Shown one piece after another: positions 11,229 to 24,027 of a DNA stretch of 64,000 nt (position 1 is its first letter; every line of letters begins with the position of its first letter). The translations under genes were made by a program, and so were the position numbers. Location of the stretch: the NCBI RefSeq assembly GCF_000001735.4, contig NC_003070.9, positions 24,909,971 through 24,973,970 on the forward strand. Reading direction: 5' to 3'. This DNA is from Arabidopsis thaliana (taxonomy: Eukaryota; Streptophyta; Magnoliopsida; Brassicales; Brassicaceae). The notes under the pieces were generated by a model. The model saw only the letters and a list, made by a program, of their open reading frames with translations, was not told the DNA's origin and made no database searches.

Positions 11229-13546
11229 CGTTATTTGCCATCACCCATCTTTTTCACATATTTATACACAACTATGTTTATATATATATTTCTTGTTTGT
11301 TCCATGGCTTAATTATTTTGACTTGCAACTATCAGAATGCAGATTTTAGCCTAAACATGTTTTCGCCAAGAAGTATTGAATTTTCATATTATTACAGATC
11401 ATATGTTCTTAGTAAATATTTATATATATTATAAGTTTCTTTTGTCCATTCTGTATTGAGTTTTCTTATCTTCAAATATATATGAATTTGAGTTTTAAGG
11501 TATTTTAATTAGGCTCATCTAATTTGTTTGTTAGATTCAAAGATTGGTGATCATGCCTATCAATCTGAATAGTGAATATGATATAAGAGCTCAATAGGTT
11601 CAACGATTCTAAAATGGAAATAAGTTAGGTTTTGGAATTGGCGTGGTTATAATCAAGTTGAGATAGTATGTAATAATAGGTTAGTGCGTATCTGAAATTT
11701 TTAAATGATATCGCTGGGAAAACAATTCCTATCGTTTCAACTATCTCAAAGAGCCCTTGAATGGGTCTTCAGAAATCAGTTTGTTTCATTGCGGAGATTA
11801 AGGTAAATTTTGTGTTAATTTTGTTTTTTTCAAAGTTTGAGTTTCTTTTCTCTAGTTTTGCTGACTTATTAGTTTAGTTTTTTTGGATGTATGTATTATT
11901 AATGGAAATGTAAAGTGTTATATCACTAGATTCACTTCTATATGTTCAATAAAATGATCATTCACTTTTAAGATGTCTCTATATCGATGATTAATGGAGA
12001 ACTTTGCCTCTAATCGGTTAATCTCTTACTTCATGGGGTTCTTATTTGGCAAAACTATCTCACGTGGCTTCAAAGACAGTATCACGGAAGCACCTCAACC
12101 TTGAACAACCGCCACATCCCAGGCATAACATCTATTTAAAATAATTGATCGCGGAATAAACACACTTATCTTGCCACTTGCGAGGCGGCAAATTCTACGA
12201 TTCACGGTTGCGTTATGGTTCAGCGAAACTCGTAGCTTACAGCATCGTCACGCCATCTAAGATCATTGTCCAGATTCCAGAGCACACAAGTCTTAATGTC
12301 TCATTATTTACGCAGACTTTTACAACAATTTTAGTCTTTCGGGGATCTGAATACAATACATAGAAACTAAAATCTAACAAACATTCAACACTAACACATA
12401 ACTAGATGCATATCCTCTCTGTGCACATAACATTGAAAAGTCCATTCATGATCTTGAAAGCTGATAGCTAGGTTCAATGGCCTTTGTCAAAGAGTATATT
12501 GATATCGACAACATTATCTTGGTAATATGGACCGGCCGTAGTGTTTTGTTGTCGAAAGCGAAAAAAAATAAATCTCTAATCTTACAATTAAACCCAAAAA
12601 CAAAACAAAATCAATCTCACTAACAAAAACATATTAAATAAACAATTAATGTTTTAAAAGGATTGGAACCCAGCACTTAAATTTATAAACGCTTGTCTCA
12701 TCAGTTTTAGCCTTTAGGTCAGGTTAGGGCCTGTTGGTAATGTTACCACTACAATCATCAAATTTAAACTGAGCTCATCGTCCATTCATATGAAAAAGTA
12801 AAAGTAATTTGACCCAGTCAATTTAGTATTTACATATACAGAGAGGAGACGTGTGTCTCGGAAATTTTTATAGTAGGCTCGGCCCAACCCAAAATTTTTA
12901 AATTCATTACAACATTAAAAAAAATTGTTTTGTGCTAAAAAAAATTGTTCTAATCGTCTATTTTACAACTTTATAACGCCCAATCCTAAACATTAAATCC
13001 CATATTCATGTTCAATTTGTAACTACAGAGTGTATATTTTCTTTTTAATTTAAATATTATTAAATTCTAAAAACCAAATTTACTTATTAGTAAAAAATTA
13101 ACCGGATTAGAAAAAAAAAGACCCATATTCAAAAATACAAAACAAAACAAGATCTACAGTACACCAGAAAACACGATCTTCGTCTTCTAGATCCAATGCT
13201 AATATGATTCCTCTGCACACAAGACCTCGATATTAAGATTTTTCCCGGAGATATTAAATTCCATTGCAACCTAGCACCGAAAAACGAACTGAACCCAAAA
13301 CTTTCTTTTTGGAAAAAAAAAATTCACAACCAAGACCCATGACCTCTTCTACTTGACCTAAAAAGAAGAGAGATATCAAACCTTTAATAATATCAACAAC
13401 ATGCATTATCTTATGTTGGATTTGAATCCAAGTGGTGAGAAGACAAAATAATACTAGCACAAACTAATAGCTAGGCTACATGTCCAAATAATATGTTAAA
13501 GTCTTTTAAAACCATTTTTGTTTTTAATTTATAAACAAAAAGTTTA

Positions 13547-13587
<41 letters not shown>

Positions 13588-14883
13588 TTTTTATATAAAA
13601 AATTAAAATTTATATAACGTAAAATTACAACTATAAATCATGGTCATGCAATATTTAGAGAGTGGAAGGAAAGAAGACGAAGCATCCTTTATAGTTTATA
13701 TAGTCAGATGCATTTGATTACGAGAGTGACATGTATATATATATATATATATGATTGTCAGATTATAATATGTGTCAACATTTAAAAAAAATCCTAAACT
13801 GTTTTGAATTAGTTGAATAACCAAAAATGATCTGTCAGATTACAGTTGACTAGACGATTAATTAAGACAAAAAGATTGCGATCTTTTTAAAATAAATATA
13901 TTAAGACCTCGCGGCATGCATGGTTCTTTTTTTCGTTTTTTTTTCTACTAAAATTATTGACGTACTGTATAGTATTTAACGCATGGCAACAAACTAATAC
14001 TATCCTGAAAAATCTTTAGATGTGAATCACATCATGTGATCCGTATATCCTGGAATTTTTTGAATATAGGGATATTGATCTACTCTGTTTACAAAAAAAC
14101 ACAAAAAAAAAACACAAAAGATTTCTGAGGAAAGAAACTCTATTTAATATCACAGTGAGAAAATAAAAGTAATAAAAATTTATTACATAATATTATGTAT
14201 ATATGTAACCTACGGATGGAAGCGGACATCTAGCTTTTCTAAAATTTGTATTTGTGAATTGTTTTGTTTTTGAAAAATACATGTTCTAAATCATTATAGA
14301 TACTCGAATTATTTTGAATAAAATCAAAGCGGATAATTTGTTTCTACCGATGGCATGGTTCGTAGTCAATCAAGCCATGGATCATAGTTATAGTAGAAGC
14401 TTAATGTGCTCATTCCAAAAATGTCAAAGTGATTTTTTAATCCAAAACCAGTCAAACGTATTGGCATCTTTGCAAGAAGTGTATTTTCTTCTATGTTACA
14501 TTGGTGTTTCTACTCGCTATACCTTAGAAACTTGCAGAAAAATTTTCTAGATAAAACAATTCTTCTAACTACGTCTTCGATAACACATGAGTAAAATTTG
14601 TTTATTAAATATTTCATAATTTCTCTATTTCTCCAATTTATTCATATAAAAGATTACACACAGTCCACAACTATGTCCAAGTTGAGAGTATTATACTGAA
14701 GTACAACAATTCCACGTTGAAAAAGTGTTAATCACCATTAATTTTCGTTAGCCAGCCAACATAATTTTTTAAACACCGTTACCATTTATTTTTTTACCAT
14801 TTAAATTTTTGTATAAAACTGAGGGTATAGTCGTTGCTCAATATCATTACTTAAGCCAACCTACCAATAATAATAAAAGAGAA
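11229..14883. other. Gene-poor spacer with TA microsatellites
   Basis: About 3.6 kb without a supportable gene. It contains (TA)17 at 13551-13584 and a shorter TA run near 13734-13752. Unbroken frames at 12178-12363 and 14314-14550 have no recognised domain; the first lies in a higher-GC patch (about 12060-12360) that may be decayed element or gene DNA. Confidence 0.45.
13551..13584. repeat. (TA)17 microsatellite
   Basis: Uninterrupted TA dinucleotide run of 34 bp in the spacer upstream of the SDR gene. Likely length-polymorphic between accessions. Confidence 0.95.
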
Positions 14884-16268
14884 ATGAACGGCGAAGGAAA
14901 GGTTGTTTGCGTCACCGGAGCTTCCGGATACATAGCTTCTTGGATTGTTAAGCTTTTGCTCCTCCGTGGCTACACCGTCAGGGCCACCGTCCGAAACCCA
15001 AGTTTGTATTTTGTATCTTCTTCTCTGCTTTCTTCCTTATCTAAAATCTAAATAACATATTTTTTAATAACATTTGAAATGTCTCTTTTCCATTCTTGTG
15101 AGAGGAGGACGATTTTTCAGTCATCTAAATGTTTTTTTTTTTTTTTTTTCTCTCTAGTGGATACAAAGAAAACAAATCATCTTCTTACACTTGAAGGTGC
15201 AAGTGAAAGACTAAAACTGTTCAAATCAGATCTTTTGGAAGAAGGTTCTTTCGATCAAGCTATAGAGGGATGCGACGGTGTCTTCCATACTGCCTCTCCA
15301 GTTTCATTAACCGTTACAGATCCTCAGGCTCGTTAATGATTTCTTTTTTTTTGTGAACACAATAGTTGCAAATTTTTTTAACTACTTCTAAATTTTGTTG
15401 GTTTGAAGTTTTGCAGACTGAGATGATCGATCCGGCGGTTAATGGTACTTTGAACGTTTTGAGAACGTGCGCCAAAGTTTCTTCTGTGAAGAGGGTCATT
15501 GTAACATCGTCCACTGCTGCTACTCTTTCTATTAACCCAAACGACGTGGTGGACGAAACCGTCTTCACCGATCTAAGTGTTTACTTAGCGATGAAGGTCC
15601 TTAAATTATGTTCTTTGTGACGACATAGTCATCTAGTTCATGAGAATTCACATTATATCTCACTTTAACTTTTTTATTCTTTCTACTCTCCAAGGCATGG
15701 TATGGATATTCAAAAACTTTGGCTGAGGAAACAGCGTGGCGGTTTGCTAAAGAAAACGGGATCGATTTGGTTGTAATGAATCCAGGAAACGTGATCGGAC
15801 CAGTTTTGCAGCCAACTCTTAATTACTCTGTAGAAGTGATTGTGGATCTGATAAATGGTAAAAACCCTTCCAATAGTTTTTACTATAGGTTCATGGACGT
15901 GAGAGATGTTTCTCTTGCTCATATCAAAGCGTTCGAGGTCCCTTCTGCTAGTGGCAGATACATACTTGCTGATCCAGATGTAACAATGAAAGACATTCAA
16001 AAGCTTTTACATGAACTGTTTCCTGATTTGTGCCGTGTTGATAAGTAAGTTATTTGTTTCCCTTCATCTTTTATTTATACTTGAATCCATAAACTAATCA
16101 ACACTTTTGTTGATATTCTATTGTAGGGATAATGAGAATGAGGTGGGTGAAATGGCATACAAAGTGTGTGTCGATAAATTGAAAAGTTTGGGAATTGAGT
16201 TCACTCCTATCAAAGAATCTCTCAAGGATACTGTTGTTAGCCTTAAGGAGAGGTGTCTTCTTATATGA
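14884..16268 (+). CDS. NAD(P)-dependent extended SDR, CCR/DFR/CAD-like
   Basis: Five exons: 14884-15001, 15158-15327, 15417-15596, 15695-16044, 16127-16268 (TGA), giving about 319 aa. The N-terminus [19 protein letters not shown] carries the Rossmann nucleotide-binding motif, and YGYSK near residues 159-163 is the catalytic Tyr-x-x-x-Lys. The family (cinnamoyl-CoA reductase, dihydroflavonol reductase) reduces aldehydes or ketones with NADPH in the cytosol; the substrate is not evident. An in-frame ATG at 14809 lies in TATAAAA-like promoter sequence, so I prefer 14884. The third exon is only in frame if intron 2 (15328-15416) starts with GC instead of GT; a GT donor 4 bp later would give a stop. 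Expected locus AT1G66800. Confidence 0.88.
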
Positions 16269-17642
16269 TCATTGACATGGACTCCTTGTCATATCTTTAT
16301 TTTTCTTGTGATTTTTAATAATAAATATGATGTCTATTGTCTAAGCTTTCACAATGTAATGAAATATTTGATTATAATCTTCTTTTATCAATACTACCCA
16401 AAGACTGTTTAAATCTGAGAGAGTGGTAAAATTTAATCTTTCTCTAAAGAAACACTCTTTCTAAAACGAAAATGGTCAAATTGCATGTATTTGACCTTCC
16501 AGAACCTAGATTTCAAGGCACAACAGTTTACTTTAGCTTATCAAACAAGCATACTGATATCGAAAACAGTCTAATATAGTAAAAAGCAATATAACATATA
16601 CTGGTAACGTTACCAGTTAATACCACTGTTAGTACCAAATTTAACCAATAGACAAAGAATCCTCCATATGAAAGGCAAATCTAACCCAACTCGATCTTCC
16701 TACTCTTAAAGATTCACAATGTATCTTCCAGCTGGTAAGTAGCCCAATGACATTCTACAAACTTCATCGACCTTGTAAGTTGAAACCATTTTAGCAAAAC
16801 AAGTAGTTTTAGATCAACTAATACATACAGTCATACAATACAGATCCTATGACTTAGACCAAGTTTTCTTTAGCGGACGGCAGGAACAAACTAGTTACAA
16901 CTTCTAGTCACAAAATCGTCAGGAAACAGTTTTCTGCAGAGAAAATTGCTGTTCTCTTGCCAACCATAAACAGAACAACTTGAGACATAATACATCATCC
17001 GACACAATCACTGCATTCTTCTCCAAATGGTAAGACCAGCAAAACACACAGTTCGACATAAACTAACACATGCCCATCCTAAGATCTTAGTCTATGTTTA
17101 TCAGCAAAACAGAAACTTGAAAGCCAGTAAGCAGAGATTACACATAAATACACAAACCAAGATAACCAACAAACCAAATCAATCTTTTCCCATGAATGTA
17201 TTACCACCACTGCAGCAATTAGAAAGAGAAAAACTATAGCAGCACAACAGTTTAGGGAAGAAAGTTGCATACTTATGAACAAAGTAGAAAACTTTATCAA
17301 TATAAATTTCATATCTTTGTTGAATCTAACATCCTTTTCAAGTCTCTCCTGCTTAATCCAAGAGAATACAAACAACATATCAAAAGAATTAACATCTCGA
17401 AGTATAAAAGAGAACCACACATTTCTTCAATTCTCCTTTCTTATCCATCCCTAATTATATTCCTATAATCCTATCAAACATTTACTTAACATCTTTCCCT
17501 TCCTTATTCCTATTGCAAGCAAATATGTTTCTTCCCAATTCATTACCCAGAAAAGTTACGATATTTATAAGGTATCAAATCTGAAATCTGTACACAACCA
17601 CTAATTATTACCCTTTTTCAATGACCTTTCTTCTTCTCCAGA
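16269..17642. other. Convergent intergenic region
   Basis: Lies between the SDR gene (plus) and C3H14 (minus), so it holds both 3' UTRs. It has an 18-bp perfect palindrome at 16600-16617. Unbroken frames near 17027-17468 have no domain and overlap the likely C3H14 3' UTR. Confidence 0.5.
16600..16617. repeat. 18-bp perfect palindrome
   Basis: ACTGGTAACGTTACCAGT is its own reverse complement. It could be a protein-binding dyad or the junction of a small foldback; there is no further context. Confidence 0.6.
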
Positions 17643-18649
17643 TCAGCGAGTAAGCATCATCATCATCATCCTCTCTTGATCAGTAAGTGAGTGACGGAAA
17701 TGGCAACGGTGACCGTACGGACACATAGCTCCGGTGACCATCATTCTGCAAACCTCAGTTTTGTAGCGTGGATGCCTAATCACAGGACGTAGCTCGTCGA
17801 TTCCGTGAGCGAATTGGCAATTATCGCCGTAACAACAAGCTCCAGTCTCTTGCCATTTGTTACAAAGCTCCGTCTTCATCATCCCTTGACGATATACCTC
17901 AAGCTCTAATGCTTCTCTCTCCCCTTTTGTTTGTACTACACACACCTTTTGAGAAGAAGACACCTTCACAAAACATTTATGACGTCATTAATCAAATAAA
18001 AACAAATTTTAAATTTTAAAATTACAGTGAGAATTACCGAGTTAGAGCTGAGTTGACTCGTTTGGAGATCTGACGCTTCAAATCCATGGTTGATCTTGAG
18101 ATATCCTTGAGATCTGACGGAGATGCTCTTAGGCAACGAGTTTCTCTCTTGATTGTTTCTCTTCGCGGAGCGAGAATCGGAGATCTGGTGACGGAATTGA
18201 CGGTTATGGATCGGCGCCGGAGGAGAGACGGAGGAGGAGGATGAAGTAGAGATACGAATAAGTTTGAGTAGATCTGAGTTTTCAAAGCGGAGAGAATCGT
18301 TTTCGTGACGAAGAGAGTCAAGTTCCGTCATTAGAGATTGAAGACGGTTAAGGCAAAGCTCGTAATGCTCGTTGAGTTCGTCGTACTCGAGGATAAGTTT
18401 CGCTTGAAGAAGACGATGCTCTGTAGTTGTATCGACGCGAGATGGTGGTGAGGAAGAGGACGGAGGAGAAGGAGAGAGAGATTCCGGTGAGAAGATTGAG
18501 TTGTAGAGTGATGCGAAGCTTGCGGCGAACTCTTCTTGGTGTTTGTTGTTGAAGCTTTGTTCAGAGATCGGTGATAGTGGAGGCGGCGATGAGTTTATCG
18601 CCGTTACGCAAGCTAGATCTGTAACAGTAGACGCCGCGAGTTTCTCCAT
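17643..18649 (-). CDS. C3H14: Tandem CCCH zinc finger protein
   Basis: Two exons, 18649-18038 and 17963-17643, encode 310 aa. Residues 1-205 are Ser/Pro-rich with a leucine-repeat coiled segment ([19 protein letters not shown]). The C-terminal third has two CX8CX5CX3H fingers: [20 protein letters not shown] and [20 protein letters not shown]. Each follows a (M/Y)KTE lead-in as in animal TTP-type RNA-binding proteins. It ends in a run of five Met (CATCATCAT in DNA). C3H14 and its homologue C3H15 are linked to secondary wall and anther development (family knowledge). I chose the start at 18649 because a 5' UTR intron (18673-18779, GT-AG) removes the upstream in-frame ATG at 18700. Expected locus AT1G66810. 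Confidence 0.93.
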
Positions 18650-18672
18650 TGTTGCAATTTCTCGAAAGCTTC

Positions 18673-18779
18673 CTGAAGAAGATAACACAGAAATTGACAA
18701 AATTGAATCCGTTTAGATCTACAAAATCACAATCGGAAACTGAAACTTCCCAGAGAAGATAATAAGAGCGAGAGAGTAC
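18673..18779 (-). other. 5' UTR intron of C3H14
   Basis: On the minus strand, AATTCAG|GTACTC begins and CTTCTTCAG|GAAGC ends a 107-bp intron just upstream of the start codon. Leader introns often raise expression. The upstream TATA run (18853-18870) probably serves as core promoter. Confidence 0.65.
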
Positions 18780-20092
18780 CTGAATTAGCTTTGAAACTTC
18801 TCAGAGAAGCGAAAGAGAAAGAGCGGTGAAATTAAGATATGAACGATGCTCTGTATATATATATATATATAGAGAGAACCAGAGAGGTGAGGAGGAAGAA
18901 GAAAGAGAGAAAGATAATATGCGGGAGAGACTACGAGAAGATTGTTACGCTACTTAATCTAGACCATACGATGAGATTATTTAAGGATCTGTTTGAGAAG
19001 CGAGTGTATTTAATTGGATAACGAATTGCTTCTTCATGGTTAAGTGAAGTGTAGAGGAATATTTCTCACCTACTTTCACTTTCGCGCCAACTTCAGAACC
19101 GTTAAAGATTTCTATGTAACAGAATATTATTTGTTTTTTAGATAACTTCAACAACAAAACTAGTGTTTAGTTTTACACATACAGTGAGAACAAAATTTAA
19201 TATTCTATTTATATTGCTGTATAGTTTCTTAAGCTTAAGATTATAGTGACAATATTCACCATAAAAAATGTTAAATCCATTTGGTAGATCATATTTAGTC
19301 AATAACATGCATCTTCCATCCCAAAGGAGGTTTACTAGTTCGAGTATTTAATAGCTTAAAACATTAATAATATATTCATTAAGCAAGTATATAAATATGA
19401 ACCTCAAGCAAAAATCTATTTTGAAAAAAAAAATAGATGGAAACAAAAAGTTTGTTAGGAGGGGAGGTTTTGTTTGTAACTTGGAGAATAAGGAAGTATG
19501 TATTGGTGTGTTTGAAGAAACAAAAATAAAGAAGAATAGGTCATTTTATTAAGTTTGGTTGGGCCAATCATGAATAAGAATAGTTAATGAATTGATGATT
19601 AAATTGGTTTTTTGATATATGCATGTATGTTTAGTTTCATGTTGTTAACGACCGTAGTAAGGTAAGGAATATATGTGAGTTTTGTTTGCTTAAAGAGCAC
19701 AACTTTAACTAACTATGGTCCCTCTTTCTTTCCTATGTGTAATATACTTCAATCAAAATCTTTCGTTGTAGCTAACTAACTAGAAAATGTTTCCTTCCTT
19801 CTAACCCAACAACCCTGCCCAAATTACCTTCTTACCCTTTCTACGACATTTTAAAAACAAAATATCATATAACTTAATCCAAATCTGTATTTAACATTTT
19901 CTTGAAGAATTTGTATCTCATGTGTATCTTTTATCATTAAAAAAAACTGATAAATAGGAGAGAATCTGTAGAGACTTAAATGGGTTAAAGCCCAATATAT
20001 GCGACAATAAGCCCAATAAATACCTCAACGCATATTCATCTTTTTTCTCAAATCTTATCTGATTTTCTCATCACTCATAAATTCACAATTCA
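18780..20092. other. Divergent promoter region
   Basis: Upstream DNA of C3H14 (minus) and of the glycine-rich gene (plus). Two AGCCCAATA motifs (about 19989 and 20010), resembling site II (TGGGCY) elements, lie about 100 bp before the glycine-rich gene start. No other gene seen. Confidence 0.5.
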
Positions 20093-20452
20093 GTGATCGT
20101 CATTTGCCCAATCACAAAACCAATGGGATCAACTAATAAACTCTGGAGCCGTAAACCAGACGTCAAAACCGGGAAATCAGAATTTCCGGTTACCAGATTC
20201 CTCCGTACACAAATCGATAACATCAAGACAACAACCGTCGGTCCCGGAATCGGCGGCGGCATTGGCTGCGGCGCTGGAATCGGCATTGGTCTCTCCGGCG
20301 GGCTCGGAATAGGTGCCTCTGAAGGACTTGACCATTCTAACGTGGTTCTTGGATTCGGTATTGGTTGTGGTATCGGGTTCGGGTTTGGATACGGATTTGG
20401 AGTTGGCGGCGGGTACAGTTTCGATGACATCAAAGAGAGATTTGACCTATGA
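20093..20452 (+). CDS. Small glycine-rich protein
   Basis: A single exon of up to 119 aa. An internal Met at 20123 (MGSTNKLWSRKPDV) is an equally good start, and I cannot decide between them. The first part is basic with an RFLRTQIDNIKTTTVGPG segment. Residues about 50-105 are a Gly-rich, membrane-like tract with GIG, GFG and GYG repeats. It ends in an acidic/basic tail (DDIKERFDL). Glycine-zipper-like hydrophobic tracts of this sort often sit in organelle membranes, but no function is established. The antisense proline-rich frame is a shadow. Expected locus AT1G66820. Confidence 0.8.
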   Translation: MIVICPITKPMGSTNKLWSRKPDVKTGKSEFPVTRFLRTQIDNIKTTTVGPGIGGGIGCGAGIGIGLSGGLGIGASEGLDHSNVVLGFGIGCGIGFGFGYGFGVGGGYSFDDIKERFDL

Positions 20453-20729
20453 AAAAAAGCTCCGGTTCATAATTCCGGGTCGGGTTTGGGTAAAAGATTT
20501 TTAAAGCATTATGTTAATTTTGTACTGTATTAACAGTTTTGTTAATTATATAAGTTCAATAAAAATATCCTCCCTTGTGTCCTTTTATTTTTCATAATAA
20601 TATCACAATTATGAATGATTAACAGAAAAACCATAAAAATTATCACATGAAATTTATGAAGTAATCTGAAAATTATGAAGTAAACACATAATCTAATTAA
20701 AATTATTACTTTTCATTAATTAATAATAA

Positions 20730-22864
20730 TTAAATAGAAGTTACCAATTTCTCGAAGCTCTCCAATACACTTCTCATGTGTGGTCTTTTATCTGGGTTCT
20801 TCTGCACACAAGCTAAACCGATCTTGATGACTTGAACCATACTATCTTCCAAATCTCTATCACGAGCTAAAACCGGATCAAGAACATACCAAGCCGGTTT
20901 ATTTCTCTCACTAGCCGATTCAACCCACATAACCAAATCCATTTCTGAACTAACCGGAGATTTTCCGGTTACCATTTCGAGTATCACTAAACCGAATGAA
21001 TACACATCCCATTTCTGAGACGGTTTAGTCATTTTTGAAGCTGCTTCAGGAGCTTGGTAATATGATTCTCTAGAGAGGATTGGTGAGCTTGTCTCCATGG
21101 GAGAGATTTGGTCTGATCTGATATCTGAAGACGTGTCGACGATACGACCTAGACCGAAACCGGATACTTTCGGTTCAAGATTCGGTCCTAGAAGTATGTT
21201 GCTTGTGTTTATATGTCCATGGACATACCTTTTGGGACTAAACTCATGAATATAAGTTAATCCTTTTGCTATTCCTCTCAATATTTTTAACCGGACCGTC
21301 CAGGTTAGTTGCTTGCATGACACGCTACCAGGTCTACCTGTCATAAATTTTTATGAATCAGTCTTGAATCTTAACTATGGTCATAGATTTATGCGATTTT
21401 GACACTAAAATTACCTTGAATTGCAGAACCAAGGTCACCATTTGGTATGTAATCATAAATCAGGAGTTTCTCTTCAGGAGACCAGCAACAAGCCTTGAGA
21501 TTCAAGACATTAGGGTGCTTGATTTTCGCCATTGCTTCGACATCAGCTAGAAACTCTTTGAGCCGTAGCCAACCTTTATCTTCTAATCGTCTAACGGCTA
21601 ACATTAATCCATTTTCAAGAACTACCTTGTACACAAGCCCGATCCTGCTCTTCCCTAGAAGAAAAGCCGAGGCTTTTAGAAGCTGGTCGAGGTCAAATTC
21701 GATTTCCGGGTCCATTGGCATGAAAACTTGTTGATTTTTGTTCTCATCTAGCGTTTCAGATTCTGAATTCCCAGTCTTGAAACAGAGAAACTCTGGCTTT
21801 GTCGTCTTCTTCAGTTTCTCGTTTATATGACATGTTCGGTTGTTTTGATCTTTGTTTGCACGAGCCGATGCTTTTCGGAGATAGTAGATGAATAATGAAG
21901 CAAGAAAAATGATTCCGGCGACTGTGCCTCCAGTGGCTGTAAGGATGATGCAGAGTCTAGAATGATGGTTGGCTCTTCTTGTATATAGTTGAGAAGGAAC
22001 TACTTGTGTGTTTCTTGTGCTGCAAGAAATCTTTATCGGTAATCCACAGAGGAAAGGGTTCCCTTGGAAAGCATTTGGACCGGCATTCAACAGAACGTTG
22101 AATTTTGGTATCGGACCACTGAGATTATTGTAAGAAAGATCGACATAGAGAAGCTCAGGGAGATTTCCAAGACTTGTTGGAATCATACCTGAGAAGAAGT
22201 TATGAGAAAGATCAAGTGTACCTTTCAGATTCTCCAGACTTCCTACATCTTCGGGGATCGTTCCAGTCAAGCGATTGAAAGAAAGATTCAGTGTCCGAAG
22301 ATGAACCAAGTTAGAACCTAACCCTGTTGGAAGATCTCCAGAGAAACTGTTCTTGCTAAGAACAAGCGTTTTCAGCTTCTTGCATGGAATAAGCGACAAA
22401 GAAATCGAACCGTTGAAAGAATTCTCCGAAAGATCCAGAGTCATTAGACTCTTCAAGCTACCAATCTCTTCTGGGACAAACCCGGAAAAAGAATTTCCAG
22501 AAAGCACCAAGCTTTGAAGCCCTTTAAGTCCAAAGAGTTCCACAGGTAACTTCCCTTGAAAGTCATTGTCTCTTAGGTTAATGTGACGAAGGGACAAGAG
22601 ACTTCCAATGGATGGATCAAGAGAACCCGAAAGACGTTTATTAGGAAGACGAATCGAGACAACTCTCATATCATAATTACATGTAACACCTTGCCAAGAA
22701 CAAGGGTTTGAATCTGAAGAGTTCCAATTGGTAAAAACAGAGTCACTCTGGTTTTGTATGGATTGTTTAAAGGAAAGAAGAGCAAGACCTTGATCGTTTA
22801 GAGAAGTGGCTATGGCAAAGAAATGAGTTAGAATGAAGCAGAGAATGAGAAATAACTGAGACAT
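20730..22864 (-). CDS. LRR receptor-like kinase (LRR-III type), predicted pseudokinase
   Basis: Two exons, 22864-21415 and 21337-20730, encode 685 aa. A signal peptide ([17 protein letters not shown]) is followed by an LRRNT domain, about six leucine-rich repeats ([15 protein letters not shown] and similar), a transmembrane helix near residue 310 and a C-terminal kinase fold. Key catalytic residues are changed. The VAxK lysine motif reads LAVRRL, the HRD loop reads HGH ([13 protein letters not shown]) and DFG reads GFG (KVSGFGL). It is therefore expected to signal as a scaffold or partner and not by phosphotransfer. An in-frame ATG at 22921 would put 19 residues before the signal peptide, so I chose 22864. 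Expected locus AT1G66830. Confidence 0.92.
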
Positions 22865-24027
22865 CTCTAAAGAGAGACACAATTCTGAATTGAGTAAAGT
22901 TTGGCTCCTAAATATCTCCAAGAAATTAGTGTTTATATAGCTTGGACTGGCCTAGTTTTCAATCAAGTCAACAGTTTTAACTTCTTATCAATTCTAAATT
23001 TTTTGAAGATATTTATATGTTTGAAGAAACTTATATCTAAATTCATGCATCAAACAAATTGTATATACCTCATTTACATGTCAATGGAATTAGCGATGAT
23101 TGAGGCTATAATTGAAACAGTAGGGGACACGTAAGGTAATGAGGAATAGCTTTTCTAGTTTCTAGTTGTTTAGTTAGTGGTGGGGTAATGTATTGACAAT
23201 TTTACTTCCAAATCCTAAAGTCAAATCTCCACCAGAATTATTGTTGTGCCGGTCAATTTAAGTTTTTCGTTTCGATTTGATTTGTACTCTAGTTTACTTC
23301 TAGATTGTTTGTTTCTGTTTTGGAGTCTGAGACAAATATAACTAGTTTGGGGGAAAAGAGTTAACATTTGTCGGAAAAATATATGAAAACAATAATATTA
23401 CTTGTGTGAATTTTATGAGTCATGGCCAAACATTTCTACTATGATTGTTGCATAATTTTATAAGTTAATTTGGTTTTAACATTAGCAAAATATTATTTCG
23501 AGGAGCATTTAATTTAAAATATAAAACATAAATTTATAAAAAATTTTGTAGACGTTTGTGGTACAAATTAGCTTAGCCGGTAATCTTTTATGTATTTCTA
23601 GTTGACCAGAAAAAAAAGATACAAGTACATAATTTTGTTTTTTTTAAAATATGAATATGATTCATTCTTTACAATTAAATTCGTTTTTACTTTAATTTAC
23701 TTTGATTTGTGTGTCTATAATATAGTTTATGCCAAAATTTCTTTTATCAACGGCTGGTCATGTATGAAATTTGTTGGTTCTAGTTCGATATAAACCATTC
23801 AAATTACCAAAATCAAATATGAAAAAATTTACCTGACTCTTATACAATGCAATACATTATTTTCATTAATATACACCTAAAGTCTACATAAATACATCAT
23901 TTTTTTATTATCAAAAAATAACAAAAATACAAAACAAATAAATCACTTACAAGCTAAAAACAATGTGAAACTTAACACGCAAGCAATAAAAAAACTTACA
24001 CTCACTTCAACAAGATAACTAAACTTC
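22865..24027. other. Spacer, no gene seen
   Basis: Promoter side of the LRR pseudokinase gene and 3' side of PMI2. Very AT-rich; short open frames here have no domain. Confidence 0.5.

Noticed and set aside
13551-13584. TA run as a functional TATA cluster
   Set aside because: No gene starts within 1 kb downstream; it is a simple microsatellite.
14809-14883. N-terminal extension of the SDR (MYKTEGIVV)
   Set aside because: It overlaps TATAAAA-like core promoter sequence, and the Rossmann motif begins as usual a few residues after the ATG at 14884.
18650-18700. Upstream in-frame ATG of C3H14 (MSISVLSSSG)
   Set aside because: It lies inside a GT-AG 5' UTR intron (18673-18779), and the 310-aa product from 18649 fits the family.
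20083-20433. Proline-rich minus-strand frame
   Set aside because: Antisense shadow of the glycine-rich protein gene.
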